The notes under the pieces were generated by a model. It did not search any database, was not told the origin of the DNA, and saw only the letters and a program-made list of their open reading frames with translations. A stretch of 64,000 nucleotides of DNA from Streptomyces sp. NRRL F-6676 (lineage in GTDB: Bacteria; Actinomycetota; Actinomycetes; Streptomycetales; Streptomycetaceae): positions 1 through 64,000 of the forward strand of contig NZ_JOHS01000011.1 in assembly GCF_000725625.1 (NCBI RefSeq). Reading direction: 5' to 3'. The translations under genes and the position numbers were made by a program. Positions 9,042 to 17,582 of this stretch are shown here, piece after piece. Every line of letters begins with the position of its first letter. The first letter of the stretch is position 1.

Positions 9042-10361
9042 ATGGCTCGTGTGAGCTATCCGTACGAAGCCCCAGTTTCGCAGACTCTTTTCGAGCGCGC
9101 CGAGGCCGTCACGCCGGGCGGCGTGAACTCTCCGGTCCGCGCCTTCGGTGCCGTGGGCGGTACGCCCCGGTTCATGGTGTCCGGCACCGGTCCGTACCTG
9201 ACCGACGCCGACGGCAGGGAATACGTGGACCTCGTGTGCTCCTGGGGACCCATGATCCTCGGCCACGCCCGTCCCGAGGTGACCGCCGCCGTCCAGGAGG
9301 CCGTCGCCCGCGGCACCTCCTTCGGCACGCCCGGCGAGGGCGAGGTCGCGCTCGCCGAGGAGATGGTCGCCCGGGTCGCGCCCCTGGAGCAGGTCCGGCT
9401 GGTCTCCAGCGGTACCGAGGCCACCATGTCCGCCATCCGCCTCGCGCGCGGGTTCACCCGGCGCGCGAAGGTGGTGAAGTTCGCCGGGTGCTACCACGGG
9501 CACGTCGACGCGCTCCTCGCCGCGGCCGGCTCCGGCGTCGCCACCTTCGCCCTGCCCGACACCCCCGGCGTCACCGGCGCCCAGGCGGGCGACACGATCG
9601 TGCTGCCGTACAACGACCTCGACGCCGTCCGCGCCGCCTTCGCCGCGCACCCCGGCGAGATCGCCTGCGTGATCACCGAGGCCTCGCCCGGCAACATGGG
9701 CGTCGTCCCGCCGCTGCCCGGCTTCAACCAGGGGCTGCGGGACCTGTGCCGCGACAACGGCGCGCTGTACATCTCCGACGAGGTCATGACCGGCTTCCGC
9801 ACCAGCCGCGCCGGCTGGTACGGCGTCGACGGCGTCGCCCCCGACCTGATGACCTTCGGCAAGGTGATGGGCGGCGGCTTCCCCGCCGCCGCGTTCGGCG
9901 GACGCGCCGACGTCATGGCGCACCTCGCCCCGGCCGGCCCCGTCTACCAGGCCGGCACCCTCTCCGGGAACCCGGTCGCCACCGCCGCCGGCCTCGCCCA
10001 GCTGCGGCTCCTCGACGACGCCGCGTACGCCACGGTCGACGCGGTCTCCGCGCGGCTGCGGGCGCTGGTGACGGAGGCGCTCACCAAGGAGGGCGTCGCG
10101 CACACCGTGCAGAACGCCTCCAACATGTTCTCCGTGTTCTTCACCGACCGTCCGGTGCGGAACTACGGGGACGCCCGCGCGCAGGAGTCGTACCGCTTCA
10201 CCGCGTTCTTCCACTCGATGCTCGCCCAGGGCGTCCACCTTCCCCCTTCCTCCTTCGAGTCCTGGTTCGTGTCCACCGCGCACGACGACCGGGCCCTGGA
10301 GCGGATCGCCGACGCCCTTCCGGCGGCGGCCCGAGCAGCAGCGGAGGCCACGGCCGCATGA
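9042..10361 (+). CDS. hemL: Glutamate-1-semialdehyde 2,1-aminomutase
   Basis: Converts glutamate-1-semialdehyde to 5-aminolevulinate in the C5 route to haem, using pyridoxal phosphate. The 439-residue length is typical. The N-terminal signature [19 protein letters not shown] is present. So are the class III aminotransferase features [16 protein letters not shown] (cofactor phosphate region) and [11 protein letters not shown]. The catalytic lysine lies in [19 protein letters not shown]. The ATG at 9042 is used here; an in-frame GTG at 9051 is an alternative. The next gene overlaps by 4 bases (ATGA), so the two are translationally coupled. It sits close to the cytochrome c maturation genes, which use the haem product. 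Confidence 0.96.
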   Translation: MARVSYPYEAPVSQTLFERAEAVTPGGVNSPVRAFGAVGGTPRFMVSGTGPYLTDADGREYVDLVCSWGPMILGHARPEVTAAVQEAVARGTSFGTPGEGEVALAEEMVARVAPLEQVRLVSSGTEATMSAIRLARGFTRRAKVVKFAGCYHGHVDALLAAAGSGVATFALPDTPGVTGAQAGDTIVLPYNDLDAVRAAFAAHPGEIACVITEASPGNMGVVPPLPGFNQGLRDLCRDNGALYISDEVMTGFRTSRAGWYGVDGVAPDLMTFGKVMGGGFPAAAFGGRADVMAHLAPAGPVYQAGTLSGNPVATAAGLAQLRLLDDAAYATVDAVSARLRALVTEALTKEGVAHTVQNASNMFSVFFTDRPVRNYGDARAQESYRFTAFFHSMLAQGVHLPPSSFESWFVSTAHDDRALERIADALPAAARAAAEATAA

Positions 10362-11080
10362 GCACCGCCAGGAACGACAGCAGGAACGACAGCAGGAACG
10401 ACAGCAGGAACGACGACATCACCGTCGTGCACGTGATGCGGCACGGTGAGGTCGAGAACCCGGAGGGCGTCCTGTACGGGCGGCTCGCCGGGTACCACCT
10501 CTCCGAGCTGGGCCGGAAGATGGCCGAGCGGGTCGCCGAGCACCTCGCCACCCGCGACATCACCCATGTCGTCGCCTCCCCGCTGGAGCGGGCCCAGGAG
10601 ACGGCGACCCCCATCGCCAAGGCGCACGGTCTCGACCTCGCCACGGACGAACGGCTGATCGAGGCGGAGAACGTCTTCCAGGGGAAGACCTTCGGCGTCG
10701 GCGACGGCGCGCTGCGGCGGCCGGCCAACTGGAAGCACGTCGTCAACCCGTTCAAGCCGTCCTGGGGCGAGCCGTACGTGGACCAGGTCGTGCGGATGAT
10801 GGGGGCGCTGCACGCCGCGCGGGACGCGGCGCGGGGGCACGAGGCGGTGTGCGTCAGCCATCAGCTGCCGATCTGGATCCTGCGGTCGTACGTGGAGAAG
10901 CGGCGGTTGTGGCACGACCCGCGCAAGCGGCAGTGCACGCTCGCGTCGTTGACGACGTTCACGTTCCAGGGGGACGGGATCGTCTCGGTGGGGTACACCG
11001 AGCCGGCCCGGGATCTGGTGCCGGCGCATCTCTTGGCGGGAGCCAAGGGGAAGGGCGACACCAAGGCCTTCGGGGCGTGA
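10358..11080 (+). CDS. Histidine phosphatase (phosphoglycerate mutase) family protein
   Basis: A 240-residue histidine phosphatase. The catalytic RHG motif is in [13 protein letters not shown] (near residue 28), and the second conserved His is in [15 protein letters not shown]. The substrate cannot be read from the sequence; true glycolytic mutase activity is not implied. The start overlaps the hemL stop. The first 20 residues are a low-complexity (RNDS)n run encoded by a 12-base tandem repeat, so the true start may vary between strains; the conserved fold begins at about residue 21 ([10 protein letters not shown]). Its position between hemL and the ResA/CcsB cluster is a typical Streptomyces arrangement. 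Confidence 0.9.
   Translation: MSTARNDSRNDSRNDSRNDDITVVHVMRHGEVENPEGVLYGRLAGYHLSELGRKMAERVAEHLATRDITHVVASPLERAQETATPIAKAHGLDLATDERLIEAENVFQGKTFGVGDGALRRPANWKHVVNPFKPSWGEPYVDQVVRMMGALHAARDAARGHEAVCVSHQLPIWILRSYVEKRRLWHDPRKRQCTLASLTTFTFQGDGIVSVGYTEPARDLVPAHLLAGAKGKGDTKAFGA
10370..10413. repeat. 12-base tandem repeat encoding RNDS
   Basis: Almost four copies of AGGAACGACAGC run in frame at the 5' end of the histidine phosphatase gene. Each unit encodes Arg-Asn-Asp-Ser. The 12-base period keeps the frame whatever the copy number. Confidence 0.9.
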
Positions 11081-11096
11081 GAGGGGGCGCCCCCTC
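11081..11096 (+). terminator. GC palindrome after the phosphatase gene
   Basis: The perfect 16-base palindrome GAGGGGGCGCCCCCTC starts one base after the stop codon. It could end transcription of hemL and the phosphatase. With no loop spacer it is only a moderate terminator candidate. The remaining 160 bases up to 11257 hold no gene; GTCAGCTG occurs twice at 11200-11220. Confidence 0.45.
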
Positions 11097-11257
11097 GTCC
11101 CTGACCCCCCGTTGGGCTGAATGATCGTATTTTCGTAACAACCGGGGCATAACCCTCGCCCGAACGGAACCCCCGGCTCGCCCCCGCCCTCTACCTCTGT
11201 GTCAGCTGGGAGTCAGCTGAGCGGAAGCTGAGTGCAGCGAGAACAAGGGGCCGCCCC

Positions 11258-12589
11258 ATGCGGAACATCAGCCGGCGAGGAATGATCGGGCTCGGTGCGG
11301 GCGCCGCCGCGGCGATGGGACTCGCCGCGTGCGGTGGCAGCAAGGACGACGACGCCGCCACCCACGCCGGCGGTTCCGGCAAGAAGGAGTCCAGCAGCCC
11401 CAAGCCCACCGCGCGCCCCATAGGCGACGGCTCCACGTCCGACACCGGGGCCCAGCCGCACCAGCCCGACAAGCCCGTGCCGCTGGAGCCCGGCCAGACC
11501 CCGCCGCAGTTCGTGATCTTCTCCTGGGACGGCGCCGGCGAGGTCGGCAACGGCCTCTTCCCGCGCTTCCTGAAGCTCGCCAAGGAGCACGACGCGCACA
11601 TGACGTTCTTCCTCTCCGGGCTCTATCTGCTCCCGGAGTCGAAGAAGCGCATGTACCACGGGCCCAACAACGCCCCCGGCGCCTCCGACATCGGCTACCT
11701 CACCGACGAGCACATCAAGCTCACGCTGAAGTACATACGCCAGGCCTGGCTGGACGGCCACGAGATAGGCACCCACTTCAACGGCCACTTCTGCTCCGGC
11801 CACGGCACGGTCGCCAACTGGACGCCCAAGCAGTGGCGCAGCGAGATCGACCAGGCCAGGTCGTTCGTCAAGGAGTGGCGGACCAACACCGGCTGGACCG
11901 ACCTGCCCTCGCTCCCGTTCGACTACGACAAGGAGCTCGTCGGCGGCCGCACCCCCTGTCTGCTCGGCCAGGACAACCTGCTGCCCACCGCGCGCGAGCT
12001 CGGCTGGCGCTACGACGCCTCCTCGCCCGGCGGCCGCCAGCGCTGGCCCGAGCAGAAGAACCGGGTGTGGGACCTGCCGTTGCAGGGCGTGCCGTTCCCG
12101 GGCCACAGCTTCGAGGTCCTCTCGATGGACTACAACATGCTGGCCAACCAGTCGGTCAACTCCACCAAGGCCCCGCCGTCGAACTACCCGGGCTGGCGCA
12201 CCCAGGCCGCGAACGCCTACATCAACGGCTTCAAGCGGGCCTACGAGTCCAACCGGGCGCCCTTCTTCATCGGCAACCACTTCGAGGAGTGGAACGGCGG
12301 CATCTACATGGACGCCGTCGAGCAGGCGTTCAAGCACATCGCGCGGGAGAAGGAGAAGGGCGCCGACGTGCGCATGGTCTCCTTCCGCCAGTTCGTGGAC
12401 TGGCTGGACGTGCAGCGCCCCGAGATCGTCGAGAAGCTCCAGTCGCTCGACGTCGGCCAGAAGCCGGCCGGCGGCTGGAAGGAGTTCCTCAAGGACGACA
12501 CCGGGACGGGCAAGGGCACCGGCGCCGGCACGGGGACCGGGACCGGCACGGGGACCGGGACCGGCAAGGGATCCGAGGACGCCGCCTGA
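11258..12589 (+). CDS. Secreted lipoprotein with degenerate NodB polysaccharide deacetylase domain
   Basis: A 443-residue exported protein. Its signal, SRRGMIGLG then a hydrophobic core and lipobox LAAC (Cys near 26), suggests Tat-type export and lipid anchoring. A Ser/Lys-rich spacer leads to a NodB-like fold. Motif 1 reads FSWDGAGE (near residue 87) instead of the usual TFDDG, so the catalytic-base aspartate appears to be tryptophan while the metal aspartate is kept. Motif 2 is intact as THFNGHF. The C-terminus is a Gly-Thr repeat tail of about 25 residues. It may bind or weakly deacetylate a surface glycan. It lies directly upstream of the cytochrome c maturation genes, probably a separate function. 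Confidence 0.82.
   Translation: MRNISRRGMIGLGAGAAAAMGLAACGGSKDDDAATHAGGSGKKESSSPKPTARPIGDGSTSDTGAQPHQPDKPVPLEPGQTPPQFVIFSWDGAGEVGNGLFPRFLKLAKEHDAHMTFFLSGLYLLPESKKRMYHGPNNAPGASDIGYLTDEHIKLTLKYIRQAWLDGHEIGTHFNGHFCSGHGTVANWTPKQWRSEIDQARSFVKEWRTNTGWTDLPSLPFDYDKELVGGRTPCLLGQDNLLPTARELGWRYDASSPGGRQRWPEQKNRVWDLPLQGVPFPGHSFEVLSMDYNMLANQSVNSTKAPPSNYPGWRTQAANAYINGFKRAYESNRAPFFIGNHFEEWNGGIYMDAVEQAFKHIAREKEKGADVRMVSFRQFVDWLDVQRPEIVEKLQSLDVGQKPAGGWKEFLKDDTGTGKGTGAGTGTGTGTGTGTGKGSEDAA
12506..12569. repeat. Gly-Thr coding repeat
   Basis: GC-rich imperfect repeats of GGGACCGGGACCGGCACG encode the Gly-Thr tail of the NodB-like lipoprotein. Confidence 0.7.
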
Positions 12590-12673
12590 CCCGCGCACCC
12601 TGCCTGAAATGCGGGTTTCCGTCCGCGAGGGGGGTGCGCAAGATCCCCGGAACGGACATGCGAAACTTTTCAC

Positions 12674-13306
12674 ATGAGTGCCGCCCGCCGCACCCCCCAG
12701 CGCCCGAACCGCACCGTGAGCCGCCGTCGCCGTACCGCCTTCCTCGGCGCCGGGGCGGCCGTCGCGGCACTCCTGCTGACCGCCTGCGGTTCGGGCGGCA
12801 TCTCCGGGGGCTCCGGCAACACCAACTTCGTCGCCGGCAAGGACGGGATAGACACCGCGAAGAAGGGTGACCGGCAGACCGCGCCCGACCTGTCCGGCAA
12901 GACCATCGACGGCAAGCAGCTCGACGTCGCCGACTACCGGGGCAAGGTCGTCGTCCTCAACGTCTGGGGCTCCTGGTGCTCGCCCTGCCGGGCCGAGGCC
13001 GACAACTTCGCCAAGGTCGCCAAGGAGACCGCGAGCAAGGGCGTCCAGTTCGTCGGCATCAACACCCGCGACACCAGCACCACCCCCGCCGTCGAGTTCG
13101 AGAAGGCCCACGGGATCACCTACCCGAGCCTGTACGACCCCACCGGCCGGCTGCTGCTGCGCTTCAAGAAGGGCACGCTCAACCCGCAGGCCATCCCCTC
13201 CACGCTGATCCTCGACCGCGACGGCAAGGTCGCCGCGCGCACGCTCCAGCCGCTGAGCGAGGACAAGCTGCACGAGATGCTCGACCCGGTCGTGGCGGAG
13301 AACTGA
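12674..13306 (+). CDS. resA: ResA/TlpA-type membrane-anchored thioredoxin
   Basis: Thiol-disulfide protein of 210 residues. It has an Arg-rich N-terminus, a hydrophobic segment and a lipobox-like LLLTAC (Cys near 37), so it is anchored on the outside of the membrane. The redox-active pair is in WGSWCSPCRAEADNF (near residues 98-112), within a thioredoxin fold that ends in a cis-proline region (AIPSTLILDRDG). In System II cytochrome c maturation ResA reduces the CxxCH cysteines of apocytochrome c, taking electrons from CcdA. CcdA is encoded 4 bases downstream. The ATG start matches the expected signal peptide. Confidence 0.93.
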   Translation: MSAARRTPQRPNRTVSRRRRTAFLGAGAAVAALLLTACGSGGISGGSGNTNFVAGKDGIDTAKKGDRQTAPDLSGKTIDGKQLDVADYRGKVVVLNVWGSWCSPCRAEADNFAKVAKETASKGVQFVGINTRDTSTTPAVEFEKAHGITYPSLYDPTGRLLLRFKKGTLNPQAIPSTLILDRDGKVAARTLQPLSEDKLHEMLDPVVAEN

Positions 13307-13310
13307 CGCC

Positions 13311-14072
13311 GTGCTCCTCGCCGCAGCCACCGACCCGAACATGACGGTCCGCAACGGAGCCCTGCTCCTCGCAGTGCCGGTCGCCGTGCTCGGCGGCCTC
13401 GTCTCCTTCTTCTCCCCGTGCGTCCTGCCGCTCGTCCCCGGCTACCTCTCCTACGTGACCGGCGTCACCGGCACCGACCTGGCCGAGGCCAGACGCGGCC
13501 GGATGGCCGGCGGGGCCGCGCTCTTCGTCGCCGGGTTCACCGTGGTGTTCGTCTCCGGCGGGGCGCTCTTCGGCTACTTCGGGCAGACGCTCCAGGAGTA
13601 CAGCGGCACGCTCTCCAAGGTGCTCGGCGTGCTGATGATCGCGCTCGGCGTCTTCTTCATGGGCCTGATGCCCTGGCTCACCCAGCGCGAGTTCCGCTTC
13701 CACCGCCGTCCCGCCGCCGGCCTGATCGGCGCGCCGCTCCTCGGCGCGCTGTTCGGCATCGGCTGGACGCCGTGCATCGGCCCGACCCTCGCCTCCGTGC
13801 TCGCCCTCTCCTCCAACGAGGCGAGCGCGGGCCGCGGGGCCATACTGACCGTCGCCTACTGCCTCGGTCTGGGCGTACCGTTCGTGCTCGCCGCCGTCGC
13901 CTTCCGCAAGGCGCTCGGCGCCTTCGGCTGGGTCAAGCAGCACTACGTGTGGGTCATGCGGATCGGCGGCACCATGATGATCGTCACGGGGGTACTGCTG
14001 CTCACCGGCGCCTGGGACCACCTGGTGCAGGAGATGCAGACCTGGTCCAACGGCTTCACTGTGGGGATCTGA
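13311..14072 (+). CDS. ccdA: Cytochrome c biogenesis protein CcdA
   Basis: A 253-residue polytopic membrane protein of the CcdA/DsbD family that passes electrons from cytoplasmic thioredoxin to the external thioredoxin ResA. About six hydrophobic segments are visible. The two functional cysteines lie in FFSPCVLPLVPGYL and GWTPCIGPTLAS, both in membrane helices. It starts with GTG 4 bases after the resA stop and is followed by resB after 3 bases, so resA-ccdA-resB-ccsB form one operon. Confidence 0.96.
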   Translation: MLLAAATDPNMTVRNGALLLAVPVAVLGGLVSFFSPCVLPLVPGYLSYVTGVTGTDLAEARRGRMAGGAALFVAGFTVVFVSGGALFGYFGQTLQEYSGTLSKVLGVLMIALGVFFMGLMPWLTQREFRFHRRPAAGLIGAPLLGALFGIGWTPCIGPTLASVLALSSNEASAGRGAILTVAYCLGLGVPFVLAAVAFRKALGAFGWVKQHYVWVMRIGGTMMIVTGVLLLTGAWDHLVQEMQTWSNGFTVGI

Positions 14073-14075
14073 TCG

Positions 14076-16019
14076 ATGAGCAAGTCCACGACCACCGAGA
14101 CGACCACCGACCCGGCACCCGGGCCGGCGAACGTGGTGGGAGACGACCAGGACCTCGGCGCCGCCGGTTCCCAGCTCTCCACCGCCCCCACCGACACCGT
14201 CGTCCCCGGCTCCTTCGGCGGGGTCCGCGGCCCCGGCGCCAAGGGGTGGCTCACCTGGACCCTGCGCGAGATCACCGGCTGGGCCCGCTGGTTCTGGCGG
14301 CAGCTGACCTCCATGCGGGTCGCGCTGATCCTGCTGTTCCTGCTCTCGCTGGGCGCCATCCCCGGCTCGCTGATCCCGCAGTCGGGCACCGACGCGCTCA
14401 AGGTCGAGGACTTCAAGGCCGCCCACAAGACCCTCGGCCCCGTCTACGACAAGCTGGGACTGTTCCACGTCTACAGCTCGGTGTGGTTCTCCGCGATCTA
14501 CATCCTGCTGTTCGTCTCCCTCATCGGCTGCATCATCCCGCGCACCTGGCAGTTCGTCGGCCAGCTCCGCAGCCGCCCGCCGGGCGCCCCCCGCCGGCTG
14601 ACCCGGCTGCCCGCGTACGCGACCTGGCGCACCGACGCCGACCCCGAGGAGGTCCGCGCCGTCGCGCTCAAGGCGCTGCGCCGGCGCCGCTTCCGCGCGC
14701 ATGTCGCCGGGGACGCGGTCGCCGCCGAGAAGGGGTACGTGCGCGAGCTGGGCAACCTGATCTTCCACATCGCCCTGATCGTGCTGCTGGTCTCCTTCGC
14801 CTGGGGCCAGCTGTACAAGTCCGACGGCGAGAAGCTGGTCATCGAGGGCGACGGCTTCGCCAACACGCCCACCCAGTACGACGACATCAAGTCCGGCAGC
14901 CTCTTCACCGCCGACGACCTGGTGCCGTTCAGCTTCGACCTGAAGAGCTTCACCGGCACCTACGAGCGCACCGGCCCCAACAAGGGCACCCCGCGCACGT
15001 ACGAGGCGGCGATCACCTACCGCCAGGGTGCCGGCGGCGCGCAGAAGAGGACGACCGTCAAGGTCAACCACCCGCTGCACATCGGCGACTCCAAGGTCTA
15101 CCTGGTCAGCCACGGCTACGCCCCGGTCGTCACCGTGCGCGACGCCAAGGGCAAGGTCGTCTTCCACCAGGCCGTGCCGCTGCTGCCGATCGACTCCAAC
15201 GTCACCTCGCAGGGCGCCATCAAGGTGCTCGACGGCTACACCAACGCCAAGGGGAAGAACGAGCAGCTCGGTTTCGCCGCGTTCTTCGTGCCGACGTTCG
15301 CGGGCGAGGGCAAGGGCACGATGTTCTCCCAGTTCCCGGCGCTGGACTACCCGGTGCTCGCGCTGTCGGCGTTCCACGGCAGCCTCGGCTCCGACTCCGG
15401 CATCCCGCAGAACGTGTACCAGCTGGACACCTCGCACGCGAAGCAGTTCAAGAACGCCAAGGGCGACATCCTCAAGTCCCGGCTGCTGCCGGGGGAGACG
15501 ATGAAGCTGCCGGGCGGCAACGGCTCGATCACCTTCGAGAAGGACATCAAGGAGTGGGCCGGCTTCCAGATCGTCCAGGAGCCGGGCAGCATCTGGGCGC
15601 TGACCGGGGCCGTCGCCGCGATCCTGGGCCTTGCCGCCTCGCTGTTCATCTCGCGCCGCCGGGTGTGGGTGCGGGCCGTGCGGGGCGCCGACGGCGTCAC
15701 GGTCGTCGAGATGGCGGGCCTGGGCCGCAGTGAGTCCGCGAAGCTCCCGCAGGAACTGGGCGAGCTGGCCGCCCGCGTCCACGAACGGGCCCCGACGCGG
15801 GCCGACGGGCCGGGCGCCGCTGATCCGGCCACCGAGCCGGACGCGGACCCCGTCGCCGAACCAGCGGACCCGGTTACCGAACCCGCGGACCCCGTCGCCG
15901 AACCAGCGGACCCGGTTGCCGAACCAGCGGACCCCGATTCCGAACCGGTCGCCGACGCGGCCACCGAGCCGATCCCCGAACCTCCCGTATCCGCCGCCGA
16001 AGGGGCAGAGAAGCAGTGA
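14076..16019 (+). CDS. resB: Cytochrome c biogenesis protein ResB
   Basis: ResB/Ccs1 of 647 residues, which with CcsB forms the haem delivery and ligation complex of System II. Three hydrophobic segments occur near the N-terminus (SMRVALILLFLLSLGAIPGS, an AIYILLFVSLIGCII segment and LIFHIALIVLLVSFAWG), followed by a large external domain (about 250-500) and a last transmembrane helix (IWALTGAVAAILGLAASLF). Beyond about residue 585 it carries a repetitive, probably cytoplasmic, acidic tail of PADPVAEP-type units. Its stop overlaps the ccsB start. Confidence 0.95.
   Translation: MSKSTTTETTTDPAPGPANVVGDDQDLGAAGSQLSTAPTDTVVPGSFGGVRGPGAKGWLTWTLREITGWARWFWRQLTSMRVALILLFLLSLGAIPGSLIPQSGTDALKVEDFKAAHKTLGPVYDKLGLFHVYSSVWFSAIYILLFVSLIGCIIPRTWQFVGQLRSRPPGAPRRLTRLPAYATWRTDADPEEVRAVALKALRRRRFRAHVAGDAVAAEKGYVRELGNLIFHIALIVLLVSFAWGQLYKSDGEKLVIEGDGFANTPTQYDDIKSGSLFTADDLVPFSFDLKSFTGTYERTGPNKGTPRTYEAAITYRQGAGGAQKRTTVKVNHPLHIGDSKVYLVSHGYAPVVTVRDAKGKVVFHQAVPLLPIDSNVTSQGAIKVLDGYTNAKGKNEQLGFAAFFVPTFAGEGKGTMFSQFPALDYPVLALSAFHGSLGSDSGIPQNVYQLDTSHAKQFKNAKGDILKSRLLPGETMKLPGGNGSITFEKDIKEWAGFQIVQEPGSIWALTGAVAAILGLAASLFISRRRVWVRAVRGADGVTVVEMAGLGRSESAKLPQELGELAARVHERAPTRADGPGAADPATEPDADPVAEPADPVTEPADPVAEPADPVAEPADPDSEPVADAATEPIPEPPVSAAEGAEKQ
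15850..15950. repeat. Tandem coding repeat in the ResB tail
   Basis: Repeats of about 30 bases (for example GCCGAACCAGCGGACCCGGT) encode alternating PADPV and EPADP units. They fall in the low-complexity C-terminal tail only. Confidence 0.8.
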
Positions 16020-17107
16020 TGAGCCTCGCCGCCGCCACCAACGAACACCTCGCGAGCGTGAGCAACACGCTCATCTACTCCTCGATGGCCGTCTACACCC
16101 TGGCCTTCTTCGCCTACATCGCCGAATGGCTGTTCGGCAGCCGCAGCAAGGTGGCCCGCACGGCCGACGCGCTGACCGCCGAGGGGGCGGGCGCGAAGCG
16201 CGCGCAGGCCCCCGCGGTCACCGTCAAGACGGCCGGGGGCACCGCCGTCCTGGACCGCCCCGAGGTCGTCGTCCGCGCCGCGACCGGCTCCCGTGACGTG
16301 CCGGACGGACCCGGCGCCCACGGCGGGGACGAGCAGGGCGACATGTACGGCAGGATCGCCGTCTCGCTCACCGTGCTCTCGTTCCTCATCGAGTTCACCG
16401 GCGTCCTCACGCGCGCGCTCTCGGTGCGACGGGCGCCGTGGGGCAACATGTACGAGTTCAACATCACGTTCTCCACGGTGGCGGTGGGCGTCTTCCTCGT
16501 CCTGCTCGCGCTGCGCAAGAACGTCCGCTGGCTCGGCCTGCCGCTGATCACGACGGTCCTGCTGGACCTGGGCCTCGCGGTCACCGTGCTCTACACGGCG
16601 AGCGACCAGCTCGTGCCCGCGCTGCACTCGTACTGGCTCTACATCCACGTCTCCACCGCGATCTTCTGCGGCGCGGTGTTCTACGTGGGGGCCGTCGGCA
16701 CGATCCTGTACCTCTTCAAGGACTCCTACGAGAACAAGCTGGCCAACGGCGGCAAGCCGGGCCGTTTCGCCACGTCCGTCCTGGAACGCCTCCCGGCCTC
16801 GGCCTCGCTGGACAAGTTCGCGTACCGGATCAACGCGGCGGTCTTCCCGCTGTGGACGTTCACGATCATCGCGGGCGCGATCTGGGCGGGCGACGCGTGG
16901 GGCCGCTACTGGAACTGGGACCCCAAGGAGACCTGGTCCTTCATCACCTGGGTCGCCTACGCCTGCTACCTCCACGCCCGCGCCACCGCCGGCTGGAAGG
17001 GCCGCAAGGCCGCCTACATCGCCCTCATCGCCTTCGCCTGCTGGCTGTTCAACTACTACGGCGTCAACATCTTCGTCACCGGCAAGCACTCGTACGCGGG
17101 CGTGTGA
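16019..17107 (+). CDS. ccsB: Cytochrome c biogenesis protein CcsB (ResC/CcsA family)
   Basis: A 362-residue haem-handling membrane protein and partner of ResB. Eight or so hydrophobic segments are visible. The tryptophan-rich haem-binding motif reads WGRYWNWDPKETWSFITW (near residues 295-312). Conserved histidines occur in the LHSYWLYIHV region and near the C-terminus (FVTGKHSYAGV). A soluble loop of about 70 residues separates the first and second helices. The ATG at 16019 overlaps the resB stop (TGATG); a GTG directly upstream is the alternative. It is the last gene of the operon and converges with the next gene. Confidence 0.95.
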   Translation: MSLAAATNEHLASVSNTLIYSSMAVYTLAFFAYIAEWLFGSRSKVARTADALTAEGAGAKRAQAPAVTVKTAGGTAVLDRPEVVVRAATGSRDVPDGPGAHGGDEQGDMYGRIAVSLTVLSFLIEFTGVLTRALSVRRAPWGNMYEFNITFSTVAVGVFLVLLALRKNVRWLGLPLITTVLLDLGLAVTVLYTASDQLVPALHSYWLYIHVSTAIFCGAVFYVGAVGTILYLFKDSYENKLANGGKPGRFATSVLERLPASASLDKFAYRINAAVFPLWTFTIIAGAIWAGDAWGRYWNWDPKETWSFITWVAYACYLHARATAGWKGRKAAYIALIAFACWLFNYYGVNIFVTGKHSYAGV

Positions 17108-17109
17108 GA

Positions 17110-17123
17110 GGGGCGCGGGGAAC
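17110..17123. repeat. Copy of dispersed element GGGGCGCGGGGAAC
   Basis: Exact 14-mer just after the ccsB stop. Further exact copies lie at 41373-41386 and 62367-62380. All three are in gaps between convergent genes. Confidence 0.7.
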
Positions 17124-17168
17124 CGTGCGGGCGGCCACGACCCGCCCGCACGCGCCACCCGCCCCCGC

Positions 17169-17459
17169 TCAGCCCTCCGCGTCCCGCCGCTTCCCGTCCT
17201 CCCCGAGCGACCTCAGGAACTCGGGGTTGTCGTCGGGCGCCACCCAGCGCCCGGCACCGGCGGCCCCGGCCGGCCGCCGCACCTTCCCCGCGATCAACCA
17301 CGCCACCGGCCCCACCAGCACCTCCCCGAACAGCAGGATCACGATCACCCACACCACCTTCGGCAGCCCCCGCACCTCCTCCTCCGGAGTGTTCAGGCAG
17401 TCCACGAAGGCGAAGATCCACAAGGCCAGCACCAGCAGGAAGGGCAGATACCTGAGCAT
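17169..17459 (-). CDS. Small membrane protein with phospholipase D nuclease N-terminal (PLDc_N) motif
   Basis: A 96-residue protein with two transmembrane helices. The pattern of LVLALWIFAFVDCLNT, then a short acidic loop (PEEEVRGLPK), then VVWVIVILLFGEVLVGPVAW fits the PLDc_N family of small actinobacterial membrane proteins. The C-terminal 35 residues are charged and probably cytoplasmic. No catalytic residues are present and the function is unknown. It is transcribed convergently with ccsB and divergently from the UbiD-type gene. Confidence 0.85.
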   Translation of the reverse strand: MLRYLPFLLVLALWIFAFVDCLNTPEEEVRGLPKVVWVIVILLFGEVLVGPVAWLIAGKVRRPAGAAGAGRWVAPDDNPEFLRSLGEDGKRRDAEG

Positions 17460-17582
17460 GGTCGCGCGTTCCCCCAGGAACCGTAGGACGGTGACGGTGA
17501 CGGAACCGGATCGGCCCCGATGAGGGGACCGGGTCGGCCCCGGTGACGGGCCTAGGTTAGCCCGTGACGGATACTGGTTCGC

